Assembly (NCBI RefSeq): GCF_001270745.1 | Contig: NZ_LFXL01000010.1 | Coordinates: 372,001-436,000, forward strand | Source of the DNA: Jiangella muralis | Lineage (GTDB): Bacteria; Actinomycetota; Actinomycetes; Jiangellales; Jiangellaceae | Length of the DNA: 64,000 nucleotides | Reading direction: 5' to 3' | Shown: one piece after another, positions 52,791-60,669 of the stretch | How positions within the stretch are numbered: position 1 is the first letter of the stretch | How the letters are laid out: each line of letters opens with the position of its first letter | The notes under the pieces: model-generated | Databases searched by the model: none | Seen by the model: only the letters and a program-made list of their open reading frames with translations | Told to the model about the DNA's origin: nothing | Translations under genes and position numbers: made by a program

Positions 52791-53042
52791 TCAGACGACG
52801 CAGAATTCGTTGCCTTCGGGGTCGTGGAGGACGGTCCAGGCGTTGCCGTACTGCTCGACCGTGCCGCCGACCGTCGCGCCGGCGGCGACGAGTTCGTCGA
52901 CCTTGGCGGCGATGGCTGCCTGGACCTCGGCCTCCGGCGGGCGGCCCCCCGACGCGTCGGTGTAGCGCCAGGCGCGGACGTCGAGGTGGACGCGGTTCTT
53001 CGAGGTCTTGGGCTCGGGGACATTCTGGCGAGACACAACCAT
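52791..53042 (-). pseudogene. VOC (glyoxalase-like) protein, N-terminal half missing
   Basis: The frame encodes only the C-terminal part of a glyoxalase_6-type VOC protein: VPEPKTSKNRVHLDVRAW, VDELVAAGATVGGTVEQYGNAWTVL and the family end DPEGNEFCVV. A full member has about 120-240 residues, with the first beta-alpha-beta unit before QRVPEPKT. Here homology begins at the very start of the frame and the upstream DNA belongs to the prophage gene chain. I infer that integration split the gene and that the other half lies beyond the prophage's far end. Confidence 0.75.
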
Positions 53043-53060
53043 TCAAGGCGGTCCCGCCGA
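53000..53060. other. Probable prophage left junction (attachment site)
   Basis: The change from VOC coding sequence to phage small-gene DNA falls here. The core is expected in or next to the conserved VOC codons for VPEPKTSKN, since integrases usually recombine within a stretch shared by phage and host. The matching core cannot be seen because the other end is outside the window. Confidence 0.45.
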
Positions 53061-53105
53061 GAGGGTTCAGCTCACGACGGGACCTCGACCGCAACGGAGG
53101 CGGCC

Positions 53106-53261
53106 GTGAACACCAGTATCCCCGACATCCAGCCCCATCCCCGCGCCGCGATGGCGTGCGCCGACTGTGGGCGCGTGAGCCTATTCAGCTGGTGGTGGAC
53201 CGAGCGTGACGGCCTGCAGGTGCAGGTCTGCTTCGACTGCCTGACGGCGGTGACCCGATGA
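53106..53261 (+). CDS. Small prophage protein with two CxxC pairs
   Basis: A 51-residue protein. CADC near residue 17 and CFDC near residue 43 make a probable zinc ribbon. GTG with GGAGG seven bases before. It is the first gene of the coupled chain and its stop overlaps the next ATG. Unknown family. Confidence 0.65.
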   Translation: MNTSIPDIQPHPRAAMACADCGRVSLFSWWWTERDGLQVQVCFDCLTAVTR

Positions 53262-53578
53262 GCGCCAACGACTCCGTGCCCGATCTCGTCGAGCGGGCGC
53301 TCGACGAGCTGGCCGAGGCGATGGACCGCCTCGTCGATGCCCGCAACGCGGTGGCGAACGTGACCCACCACGCCATCGCGACCAATGAGCTGCTGCTGCA
53401 GCTGCGCGCCGCCACGGACTCCGTGGGGCAGACGCACGACCCGGAGACCGAGGAGGTCTCCTACGTCCTCCCGACGGGCGAGGCGTACCGGTCGCAGCGC
53501 CGCCGCCGGATGGAGCTCGCGCTGGCCGTGGCCGTCATCGTCATCCTGACCCTCGCAGTCTGGGTGGTGGGCCGATGA
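53258..53578 (+). CDS. Small prophage tail-anchored membrane protein
   Basis: A 106-residue protein: an N-terminal helical, coiled-coil-like part (LVERALDELAEAMDRLVDARNAVANV), a linker, a basic stop (RSQRRRRM) and one C-terminal helix (LALAVAVIVILTLAVWVV). ATGA overlap with the previous gene and with the next. Could be a holin-like or membrane-sensing protein; unknown. Confidence 0.7.
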   Translation: MSANDSVPDLVERALDELAEAMDRLVDARNAVANVTHHAIATNELLLQLRAATDSVGQTHDPETEEVSYVLPTGEAYRSQRRRRMELALAVAVIVILTLAVWVVGR

Positions 53579-53727
53579 CCGCGGCGCAGCTGGCCGACCT
53601 CGCCGACGTGGTGCTGGGTGACCTCGAGGCGGCGCTGGAGGACCTGGCCGCGACCCGGTCCCGGCTGTCCGCCCTCCGTACCGGGCTCGTGGCCCTGCGC
53701 GAGCAGGCCGGTGGTGGGGCCCGGTGA
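53575..53727 (+). CDS. Small helical prophage protein
   Basis: A 50-residue, Leu/Ala-rich helix-forming protein (LADLADVVLGDLEAALEDLAATRSRLSALR). It overlaps both neighbours by four bases. No known family. Confidence 0.6.
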   Translation: MTAAQLADLADVVLGDLEAALEDLAATRSRLSALRTGLVALREQAGGGAR

Positions 53728-53861
53728 GCCGCCTGACGGAGTGGGTCGACTCCCTGGAGGAGCACGAGGGTCCGATGACCGAGCGGGAGCGGCACCTGTG
53801 CACGACGCTCCTGTACGGCCTGAAGGCCACCGGGCACCTGGTCGGCGGTGAGGACCGGTGA
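53724..53861 (+). CDS. Small prophage protein
   Basis: A 45-residue protein (SRLTEWVDSLEEHEGPMTERERHLC...). GTGA overlap with the upstream stop and the same kind of overlap downstream. No known family; coupled translation supports it as real. Confidence 0.55.
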   Translation: MSRLTEWVDSLEEHEGPMTERERHLCTTLLYGLKATGHLVGGEDR

Positions 53862-54034
53862 CGTTCGCAGACCGCATCCCGACGCATGAGCTGGAGACGG
53901 CGGATCGACTCCTCACGGCGACGCTCGCTGTAGTGATCGACGAGCTGGCCCGCCGGCGGGAAGGCGCTGACGAGACCGCATCGAGGCTGACCCCTGCCCA
54001 GCGCCGTGCTCAGTTCCGGGTGGTGACGGCATGA
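53858..54034 (+). CDS. Small prophage protein ending in FRVVTA
   Basis: A 58-residue helical protein, GTG start overlapping the previous stop. Its end, RAQFRVVTA, nearly repeats in the following gene (RASFRVVTA), which points to a duplication of coding or coupling sequence. Confidence 0.6.
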   Translation: MTFADRIPTHELETADRLLTATLAVVIDELARRREGADETASRLTPAQRRAQFRVVTA

Positions 54035-54198
54035 GCCTGCTGGACGAGCGAATCCGACAGCTCAAGGCTGAGCGGTCGGCCGCGATTCGGGCATTCGACC
54101 GGGTCGACGCCGAGCTGCAGCGGGTGCAGGAAGAGCGCCTCGTAGTCGCGGCGTCACCCGAGGAGCGCCGCGCCTCGTTCCGGGTGGTGACCGCATGA
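54031..54198 (+). CDS. Small coiled-coil prophage protein ending in FRVVTA
   Basis: A 55-residue protein with a heptad pattern (LDERIRQLKAERSAAIRAFDRVDAELQRVQEERL), probably a coiled coil. ATGA overlaps at both ends. The last 20 bases are almost identical to those of the gene before. Confidence 0.6.
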   Translation: MSLLDERIRQLKAERSAAIRAFDRVDAELQRVQEERLVVAASPEERRASFRVVTA

Positions 54199-54308
54199 CG
54201 ACCGCGATCCGGGTGTCGATGGGTGTCGGTGAGCTGGCCGTCATCGTGAGCGTGGCCGTGCTGGTGGGCCTCGTCATCGGGCTGGCCGTCGGGTGGTGGC
54301 GGCGGTGA
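54195..54308 (+). CDS. Single-helix small membrane protein (prophage)
   Basis: A 37-residue protein with one helix (LAVIVSVAVLVGLVIGLAVGWW) and a basic end (RR). Overlaps the previous stop by four bases. Confidence 0.55.
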   Translation: MTTAIRVSMGVGELAVIVSVAVLVGLVIGLAVGWWRR

Positions 54309-54409
54309 GGCGGATGTGGCGCGATCCCCGCTTCTGGGTCCTGCTGGTCTGGACGACGGCCCTCGCGGTGGCCGTCTACTTCGCGCTGCTGGCCGTCCTC
54401 GGCCGGTAG
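54305..54409 (+). CDS. Single-helix small membrane protein (prophage)
   Basis: A 34-residue protein with one helix (FWVLLVWTTALAVAVYFALLAVL). GTGA overlap with the previous stop; an ATG three codons on is the other start. Last gene of the chain. Confidence 0.55.
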   Translation: MRRMWRDPRFWVLLVWTTALAVAVYFALLAVLGR

Positions 54410-54461
54410 TTCAGTCCGACCCCAAGCGCACAATCCGACCCTGTAGGAGGGGGAGCACATC

Positions 54462-54893
54462 ATGAGGAAGATCCATCCTGTTGGCTGGGCCGCCATCGCC
54501 GCCGTACTGATCGGCATCGCCATCGGCGCCACCCTGATCATCCGGTCCCTGACCGCCGGCCCGACCCTGGAGGACGCCAGCGCCGCGTGCGGCGACGCCG
54601 GACGCATCGAGGACGACGGCGCGACCCTGGTTCTGGCCGGCTACGGCGACGCGCTCACCGATCTCCTTGACGACGACGCCGAGCTCGAGGACGCCATGGC
54701 AGACATCGGACTGACCAGCGTCGAGGACATGGCGTGCGTTCTGGAGGAGCTGCAGGCGCCCACCGCCGTCATCGAGCACATGTCGTCGACCCGCGCCTTG
54801 GACGGTACGCAGAGCGACGACTGGGAGGGCTACGAGGCGCAGTGGACGTACCATCCCGACGACGGCCTGAACATCATCGTCACCGAGAGGTGA
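54462..54893 (+). CDS. Membrane-anchored extracytoplasmic prophage protein
   Basis: A 143-residue protein with one N-terminal helix (WAAIAAVLIGIAIGATLII) and an acidic outer domain containing two Cys (SAACGDAG, MACVLEEL) that may pair. GGAGGGGGAG stands before the ATG. It has its own 50-base leader and a terminator behind it, so it may be transcribed apart from the small genes. This looks like a cargo (moron) gene; candidates are superinfection exclusion or host envelope change, without direct proof. Confidence 0.75.
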   Translation: MRKIHPVGWAAIAAVLIGIAIGATLIIRSLTAGPTLEDASAACGDAGRIEDDGATLVLAGYGDALTDLLDDDAELEDAMADIGLTSVEDMACVLEELQAPTAVIEHMSSTRALDGTQSDDWEGYEAQWTYHPDDGLNIIVTER

Positions 54894-54913
54894 CCTCCCT
54901 AGCGCCGAGCGGA

Positions 54914-54942
54914 ACCCCCGTCACCTTCACGGTGGCGGGGGT
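54914..54942. terminator. Terminator between convergent prophage units
   Basis: ACCCCCGTCACC, loop TTCAC, GGTGGCGGGGGT: 12-bp stem with one mismatch, about 20 bases past the stop of the membrane-anchored gene. Confidence 0.8.
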
Positions 54943-54956
54943 CCGTCATGCCTGGG

Positions 54957-55028
54957 ACGGTCCCGCCTGCAGGCCTCCGCCTCGCGGGCGTATGGCCTCT
55001 TAGTGTGAAGATCACCAGGCGGGACCGT
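54957..55028. repeat. 13-bp perfect inverted repeat in prophage convergent region
   Basis: ACGGTCCCGCCTG (54957-54969) and CAGGCGGGACCGT (55016-55028) with a 46-base spacer. It could stop leftward late transcription, or be a paired protein-binding site. GGGACGGTCCC at its left edge is a palindrome by itself. Confidence 0.65.
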
Positions 55029-55075
55029 CGTTCCGATCCTAGGGTCGTTGGCGCCAGGGTGGGGAGGGGGGCCAG

Positions 55076-55399
55076 CTACGCGTCGGGCAGGTCGAGGTGG
55101 CGCACGATTCGTTCGATGATGCGGGACTCGCGGGCTGCCTGCTCGAGGTGGGCGTCGAAGCGTGATGCGAGCCGGTCGACCTTGCCCTCGGTGCGTTCGC
55201 CGCGCTCACCGGATGTGACGAGGCGGCGGTCGATGCGGTCGACGACGTCGCGCATCGACGCGCCGCTGTTCGGGGTGACCTCGTGCACGACGCTGTCGGC
55301 GCGGCGGCGGGTGCGGACCTGCTCGACCAGCAGACCGATGAGCGCCACCAGCACCAGGCCGGCGGTCGAGATCAGAGCCACAGTCTCGGCGTCGCTCAT
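55076..55399 (-). CDS. Holin-like membrane protein with coiled coil (prophage)
   Basis: A 107-residue protein: one N-terminal helix (TVALISTAGLVLVALIGLLVEQV), then a charged helical region with MRDVVDRIDRRL and VDRLASRFDAHLEQAARESRIIERIVRHL. It is the last late gene, overlapping the gene before (ATGA). This layout resembles small membrane proteins of the DUF2746 kind near the lysis genes of actinophages. No lysin gene lies beside it. Confidence 0.7.
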   Translation of the reverse strand: MSDAETVALISTAGLVLVALIGLLVEQVRTRRRADSVVHEVTPNSGASMRDVVDRIDRRLVTSGERGERTEGKVDRLASRFDAHLEQAARESRIIERIVRHLDLPDA

Positions 55400-55926
55400 G
55401 CTGGGAAGTACACCCCTCCCACGCTGATGACGTCGCCGGCGAGCCAGTTGCCGAGAGGGGCGGTGGCGTTGACGCTGTTGCCGTCCATCCACAGGTTGAA
55501 CGTGGTCGAGCCGGTCATGCGGCACATGAGCGTCGTGCGGTTCGTCGACGCCGTGCCGCGGGCGGCATAGCCGTAGCCGACGCTCATCCACGACCCACCC
55601 GCCACCAGCGTCGGCAGGTTGCTGGCGAATACGCCGGAGATGGTCGACGTCGAACCGAAGACCCACTTCCACTGCCAGGCGGCGAGACCACCGATGCTCG
55701 CCCAGTAGGCGGTCACGTCGCCGTTGCCGACGGTGGCGTTGGTGAAGGTCGGCGTCCAGGTGGAGCGGGCACCCAGCAACTCCAGGCCGTCCAGTCGCGT
55801 CCGGTCGTTGGCGATCTCGTCCGAGACCGACTCCATGCCGAGGTTGAGCAGGTCGGAGAACGGCGCGGCCGGGTCGTCCTCGCCGAAGATCCAGATGCCG
55901 TTGCTGTCGTACGCGCCGGTCGCCAC
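55396..55926 (-). CDS. Phage tail-tip/minor tail protein (beta-rich)
   Basis: A 176-residue protein, mostly beta strands with many aromatic and Gly residues (WKWVFGSTSTISGVF, WMSVGYGYAARGTASTNRTTLMCR). GTG start preceded by GGGAGG, two bases after the previous stop. Late position suggests a receptor-binding or appendage protein. Family not recognised. Confidence 0.7.
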   Translation of the reverse strand: MATGAYDSNGIWIFGEDDPAAPFSDLLNLGMESVSDEIANDRTRLDGLELLGARSTWTPTFTNATVGNGDVTAYWASIGGLAAWQWKWVFGSTSTISGVFASNLPTLVAGGSWMSVGYGYAARGTASTNRTTLMCRMTGSTTFNLWMDGNSVNATAPLGNWLAGDVISVGGVYFPA

Positions 55927-55927
55927 G

Positions 55928-56500
55928 TCAGGCCTCCCGCAGGCAGAGCAGGACGACCTTGGACAGGGTGCCGTCGTAGGGCCCGGCGACGTTGTGCGCC
56001 CGGAGGAACACGTTCTCCGAGTTGGCCGGCTCGTTGTCGGCCCGGGCCGTGCACACGACGATCCCGCCACCCGCGGTGAGGAGGCCCTGCACGATGACCT
56101 CGGTCGGGGTGAAGGGTGCGCCGTGCGGCTCGACCGCCTGGCCGTCGTCAAAGTCGACACCGAGCAGCGTGGTGAAGTGCACCTCGTAGCCGAGGTACGT
56201 CGGGTGCAGTGTGGCGTTGGATGAGAACACCGTGTTCTCCACGTCCACGAACAGCAGCCGCCGGGCGGACGGGCGTGGCTGCGACGTCGAGGCGTTGGCG
56301 AACGGCGCCGACCGGCCGGTGCCTCCGCGGGCAACCGGCAGCGTCCCGGACGTGATCTGGCCGGCGCTGTGCGTGCCGGTCAGACGGTGGGCGGCCAGGT
56401 AGTCGCGGCCCTTGTTCTCCTCGTCGTAGGCGAGCCTGATGTCGTCGGACCCCGCCACGGTGTCCATGCCGACGCTGGCAGCCAGGTCGCCGTTCGCCAT
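55928..56500 (-). CDS. Phage tail fibre-like protein
   Basis: A 190-residue protein. LTGTHSAGQITSGTLPVARGGTG near residues 41-63 is the trimeric-fibre shaft pattern (GTLPVARGGTG) found in many tail fibres. The C-terminal part is a small beta domain (RLLFVDVENTVFSSNATLHPTYLG...). Three bases separate it from the upstream tail protein. Confidence 0.78.
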   Translation of the reverse strand: MANGDLAASVGMDTVAGSDDIRLAYDEENKGRDYLAAHRLTGTHSAGQITSGTLPVARGGTGRSAPFANASTSQPRPSARRLLFVDVENTVFSSNATLHPTYLGYEVHFTTLLGVDFDDGQAVEPHGAPFTPTEVIVQGLLTAGGGIVVCTARADNEPANSENVFLRAHNVAGPYDGTLSKVVLLCLREA

Positions 56501-56503
56501 CGG

Positions 56504-58201
56504 TCAGCCCTCCCACAGGTATGCGGCGTACGACACCCCGGCCGGGACGTCGTCGTAGGCCACGCCAGACGGCGTGTACAGGTAGCTGTTCTCGGTGATG
56601 CCGAGCAGGTCGCGGGTGCGCACGGTCATGACGTCGTTGGGCTGCGACCAGGTGACCGCGGCGACGGCGCCGGCGTGCAGGGAGCCGTCGGGCAAGGTGG
56701 CCTGTGCCGCCTGGTACGGGCGCACGGAGTAGTCCGCGACGCCGCCCAAGCCGAGCACGCGGCCCAGGGCCTGCGCCTTGCGCAGCATCCCGCGGGCAGC
56801 ACCCGTGCCCGGGTAGGCCCGCTCGACGGTGCGGGTGATGGTGCGGCCACCCTGCAGACCGGCAGCGTCGTATCGGGTCCGCCGGTCGCCGTTGCTGTCG
56901 GTCCACTCGAATGTGACGACTGCGCCGTCGCCCCAGCCGCCGTTTTCGCGGGACACGGCGTCGGTGAGGTCGGCGAGGATGTCCGGCGAGGCGACGTACT
57001 GGCCGCGCACCTCGACCAGCTCGGGGTCCTCGAGGTGCCACAGGCCACGCTCGTCGCACCACAACCTAAGCCCGGCCATGCCGATGATCGACCCCAGGTA
57101 CGACCAGGCGAGCTCGCCGGGCTGCCACGCCAGCGCGTCGGTCTCGACGATCTCGCTCCCGGTCGACCCGGCCGGGAGAGCGGTGTTCAAGACGTGCCCT
57201 AGGACCATGTTGCAGCAGTCGCGGACCGTCGAGCCGCCGGGGGTCATCGCCGTGCGGGAGGTGAGGGCGTACTCGTTGAGGCGCCCGTCGTCGCTGTTGG
57301 CGGTGATCTGGACCGTGCCGGTGGCGTGGTCGACCTGGCGGTCGGCAAGGTACAGCTTGCCGCGGACGCGGGTGGATGGGCGCCACCCGCCGGGGTTGAA
57401 CGGGGTGCCGTACTGGGCGGTGAGGCTGGCCAGATTCGGCCGCCCGTACCGGAACGTGAAGTCGTCCACGTAGGCGTGCGGGTTCGTTCCGGTCAGGCGC
57501 GCCTCCAGCCGGCAGAATCGGGCCAGGTCGTTGACGCCCGGGGTGACACTCGTTTCCAGGCGCAGCCGGTACCACAGCCCCGGAGTGGGGTCGTTCACCT
57601 GCACCCCGCGCTGCTGGAGGAACACCCCGTTCGCGTCGTACAAGTACTGCCGGAACGTGGCGTTGGTCACCCCGGACGCGACGTTCACGAACACCTGAAC
57701 GAAGAGCCGGCCCAGCATCTCCATGGGGAACGCGTCGCAGAGAACGGTCGCCGGGCTGACGGTGGCCGTGATCTCCATCGACTGCAACCCGGAAGCGAAC
57801 TCCGTGGAGGACACGGCGATCGTGGTGTCGATGCTCGTGGCGGCCCAGCCCTGGAGACCCGTCTCAAACCCGGAGTTCGGGTTGACGTCGTCCGTGCCCA
57901 TCGACAGGTCCCGCAGGTTCACCCGGGGGAATCCGATGTCCGGATCGAGGAGCGGAGCGAAGCTGGCGTCGAGGTCGGCCAGCGTCTGCCCGTACCCGAA
58001 CGCCTGGCTCATGCCGACGTTGACTCGCGGTGGCGGGCTGGTGCGCGGGTCGAGGGTGTCGATCGTGGCGTCGTCGAGGGGCACCGTGGCGCGGAGGATC
58101 GCGTACGGGATGCGCTCCTCGTCCAGGTCCAGCGAGATGGTCTCCGGTTGGAGTGTGACGCCGCCGACCTGCAGCCGGTTGGTGTGGGTGGAGGCGGTCA
58201 A
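56504..58201 (-). CDS. Phage tail baseplate protein with carbohydrate-binding-like domain
   Basis: A 565-residue protein. Residues about 1-100 and 265-565 resemble a siphovirus tail-tip hub (QVGGVTLQPETISLDLDEERIPYAILRATVPLDD; later VRGKLYLADRQVDHATGTVQITANSDDGRLNEYALTSR). Residues about 105-255 form an inserted jelly roll (NPNSGFETGLQGWAATSID... AYVDDFTFRYG), like a type 4/9 carbohydrate-binding module. The insert probably helps bind host cell-wall glycans. Overlaps the next gene by four bases. Confidence 0.8.
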   Translation of the reverse strand: MTASTHTNRLQVGGVTLQPETISLDLDEERIPYAILRATVPLDDATIDTLDPRTSPPPRVNVGMSQAFGYGQTLADLDASFAPLLDPDIGFPRVNLRDLSMGTDDVNPNSGFETGLQGWAATSIDTTIAVSSTEFASGLQSMEITATVSPATVLCDAFPMEMLGRLFVQVFVNVASGVTNATFRQYLYDANGVFLQQRGVQVNDPTPGLWYRLRLETSVTPGVNDLARFCRLEARLTGTNPHAYVDDFTFRYGRPNLASLTAQYGTPFNPGGWRPSTRVRGKLYLADRQVDHATGTVQITANSDDGRLNEYALTSRTAMTPGGSTVRDCCNMVLGHVLNTALPAGSTGSEIVETDALAWQPGELAWSYLGSIIGMAGLRLWCDERGLWHLEDPELVEVRGQYVASPDILADLTDAVSRENGGWGDGAVVTFEWTDSNGDRRTRYDAAGLQGGRTITRTVERAYPGTGAARGMLRKAQALGRVLGLGGVADYSVRPYQAAQATLPDGSLHAGAVAAVTWSQPNDVMTVRTRDLLGITENSYLYTPSGVAYDDVPAGVSYAAYLWEG

Positions 58202-58554
58202 GGGGACACCTCCGTGAAGTCGGCGGTGACGATCCAGCGGACGAGGGTCACCGGGTCGAGCTCGTGGCCGAGCGGCCCGGTGACGGCGTACGTCATCGCC
58301 ACCGAGGTGACGTCGTCGTCGGCGAGCGTCAGCAGGACGCCGGAGGCGTGCATGGCCTCCATCGCGACGGCGGCGGCCTCGTCGGCACAGAGGATCCGCA
58401 GTTGCCCGGAGCGCGTCGCGTGCGGGCGTAGGGTCACGTCGGGGTCGGGCCGACCGATCATCGGGTGCGCGACCGTGCGGGCCTGACGGGCCGGGGTCCA
58501 GCCGAGGACGAGCATCGGCGTCAGGGTGGTGGTGCCGTCGGAGATCGTCGTCAT
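58198..58554 (-). CDS. Phage tail protein between tape measure and baseplate
   Basis: A 118-residue protein in the position of a distal tail protein (Dit-like) or its small substitute; it is shorter than usual Dit. LTPMLVLGWTPARQARTVAHPMIGRPDPDVTLRP opens it and a beta-rich body follows. No firm family. Confidence 0.65.
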   Translation of the reverse strand: MTTISDGTTTLTPMLVLGWTPARQARTVAHPMIGRPDPDVTLRPHATRSGQLRILCADEAAAVAMEAMHASGVLLTLADDDVTSVAMTYAVTGPLGHELDPVTLVRWIVTADFTEVSP

Positions 58555-58564
58555 GGTCGCCCCC

Positions 58565-60160
58565 TCACACCAGCTGGTTTCCGAAGGTGGACACGCGCAG
58601 TGGCACCGTCACGCCCTTGCGGGCCACTTCGCTGGCCCAGCGGCGATACGCCGAGTCGTTCACGTCGACCCGGACGCGGGGTCCCTGGATCTCGTCCGGG
58701 ATCTCCGACTTGAACCCAGTCATCTGGTTTCGGCCCATCGCCGCGCCGGCCGCCTGGAGCTTGGCGAGCGTGGACGCACGCGCCTCCGGTGGCGTGTTCA
58801 TCAGCGTGTCCAGCACCGCCCACCGGTCTTCGCCGAACGTCTCCAGCGCCGCCATCTGCTCGGCCGTGAGTGTCGTCTGCGCGAACGCGTACAGCTCGGC
58901 CTTGCGCGCCTGGTCGGCGAGCATCTGATCGAGGCTGGCGGTCAGCTCCTCCATGGAGATCTTGCCGTCGTCGGTGATGGCGTCGAAGTGCTCTTGCCAT
59001 TCCTCGGTCAGGCCGGTGACGGCTTCGGCCTCGTGCTCCATCGCCTCACGGACACGGGCTGCGCGCTCCGCTCCCGCCTCCGCGGCGGCCTCGGCGCGCT
59101 CCTCGCGGGCCTGCTCGGCGGCCGCGATCTCCGCCAACGAGCGGAACGCCTCGCTGTCGGCGGACGACTGGGCCTCCCGCTCGGCTTCCAGGATCTCCAG
59201 CCGCTCGTTGGCACGCTCACGCTCGGTCTCGTGGAACAGGCCGCGGGCGCGCTCCAGCGCACCCTCGAATCCCGTAGCGGCGTCGATCTGCTCTAGCCGC
59301 TCCTTCTCCTTGCGGATGGCCTCATCCAGTGCAGCAGGGTCACCGGCCAGGCCGCGGGCGAACTCCTCGAAATCGATGTTCGACAGATCCCTGACCGCCG
59401 TGGTGAAGTCCTCCACGCCGGTGTTGGCCTCGTCGGTCTCGCTGATGATCTCCCGGATCCGCTCGGCCACGTGGCCGAGGGCGGACCCACCGTCAACCCG
59501 GACGTCGATCAGGTTGTCTCGGATCTCCCCGATCCGGTCCCGTAGCTTCTGCGCCTCCTCCTTGGACTTCTCGAATGCGGAGAACGCGAAGCCGAGACCG
59601 CCCGCGATGGCCAGACCAGCAGCCGCGCCGGCCGGGCCGAACCCGGCGAACGCGTTCGCGGCGATCTCCTGGAAGGCGTCGCCGATCGATGCGGCGCTGC
59701 CGTCGAAGCTGGCCGCCGATTCCTTGGCCGTGGAGTTGGCCTCGTCCTTGAACTCGCGGGCACCCTCGGACGCCTCGTCGAAGCCGCGGCGGGTGTCGGT
59801 GCCGACCTTCGTGCCGAGCCCGTCGGACTCCTTCTTCGCCGAGTCGAAGGCGTCCTTGAAGCTGCGCTCCATCTTCTCGGCCGCGGTCTCGACTTCCTTG
59901 GCCGCCTGCTTGGCCTCGTCGCCGACACGCTCCAGCCCGTCACTCTTGCCGACATCGTCCAGGGCGCGCTCGGCGTCGCGGGCGCCGTCCTCGATGCCGT
60001 CAGACAGAGCGCGGCCGGCATCGTCTCCGGCGTTCTGCGCCTCGCGGGAGACGTCATCCAGGGAGTCGGCAACGTCGTCAAGGGCACGCTCGACGTCGGA
60101 GGTGCCCTTGATGAAGCCGCTGACGTCGCTGACGATCGGGATGGAGATTGGGCGGGCCAT
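58565..60160 (-). CDS. Phage tail tape measure protein (short)
   Basis: A 531-residue, largely helical coiled-coil protein rich in Ala, Glu, Asp and Lys (VERALDDVADSLDDVSREAQNAGDDAGRAL). One hydrophobic stretch (GFGPAGAAAGLAIAGGLGFAF) lies near residue 170, as in tape measures. It sits between the tail tube and tail tip genes. Since length sets tail length, 531 residues predict a short tail for a siphovirus. No lytic domain is visible. Confidence 0.85.
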   Translation of the reverse strand: MARPISIPIVSDVSGFIKGTSDVERALDDVADSLDDVSREAQNAGDDAGRALSDGIEDGARDAERALDDVGKSDGLERVGDEAKQAAKEVETAAEKMERSFKDAFDSAKKESDGLGTKVGTDTRRGFDEASEGAREFKDEANSTAKESAASFDGSAASIGDAFQEIAANAFAGFGPAGAAAGLAIAGGLGFAFSAFEKSKEEAQKLRDRIGEIRDNLIDVRVDGGSALGHVAERIREIISETDEANTGVEDFTTAVRDLSNIDFEEFARGLAGDPAALDEAIRKEKERLEQIDAATGFEGALERARGLFHETERERANERLEILEAEREAQSSADSEAFRSLAEIAAAEQAREERAEAAAEAGAERAARVREAMEHEAEAVTGLTEEWQEHFDAITDDGKISMEELTASLDQMLADQARKAELYAFAQTTLTAEQMAALETFGEDRWAVLDTLMNTPPEARASTLAKLQAAGAAMGRNQMTGFKSEIPDEIQGPRVRVDVNDSAYRRWASEVARKGVTVPLRVSTFGNQLV

Positions 60161-60162
60161 CG

Positions 60163-60666
60163 TCAGCTCCTTCCTTCAGCTGCCTCGTGGACTCGACGGA
60201 CGACGGTCTGCACCCATAGCGATGCCAGCCGCGGGCCGATCTCCTTGGCCGCGGGATAGGCGACGCGCCCCTTGGGTGCGCGGCGGGCGAGCTGCCTGGT
60301 GGTGTTGCGGGTGACCTGGTGGCTGCCGCCGGACCTGCGGTTGCGGCGGGTGTAGGTGGTGGTGCGGGACTGGCTCGACCCGAACTCGAAGCCCGACCAG
60401 GACTGCACCGGGATCAGACCGCCGGACAGTGCGCGCCTACTGGCAGCGGCGATCATGACCGGCGGGTTGCCTGCCTTGATCCGGGTGCCCGGCACGATGA
60501 CGCGGCGGTCCATGTGCCACGACGCCCGCTCGGCCACGAGGCTCTTCCAGACCGGGCTCATCACCTTGACGGTGTCGCGCCGGATGTCGCGAGCGAGGCT
60601 GCGGTCCATCGCCTTGAGGGCGAGGACGACAGCCTGCAGCTCGCGGTGGTCTCCGACGCGGAGCAT
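60163..60666 (-). CDS. Phage HK97 gp10-like or tail assembly protein
   Basis: A 167-residue basic protein (LRVGDHRELQAVVLALKAMDRSLARDIRRDTVKVMSPVWKSLV). The opening fits HK97 gp10-type connector or tail-completion proteins, which normally lie before the tail tube gene. Here it follows the tube gene, where tail assembly chaperones with a frameshift are usual; no slippery overlap is seen. Confidence 0.65.
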   Translation of the reverse strand: MLRVGDHRELQAVVLALKAMDRSLARDIRRDTVKVMSPVWKSLVAERASWHMDRRVIVPGTRIKAGNPPVMIAAASRRALSGGLIPVQSWSGFEFGSSQSRTTTYTRRNRRSGGSHQVTRNTTRQLARRAPKGRVAYPAAKEIGPRLASLWVQTVVRRVHEAAEGRS

Positions 60667-60669
60667 TGG

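Noticed and set aside
54957-55028. 13-bp inverted repeat considered as the prophage attachment site
   Set aside because: Attachment cores are direct repeats at the ends; this is inverted and lies between two phage transcription units.
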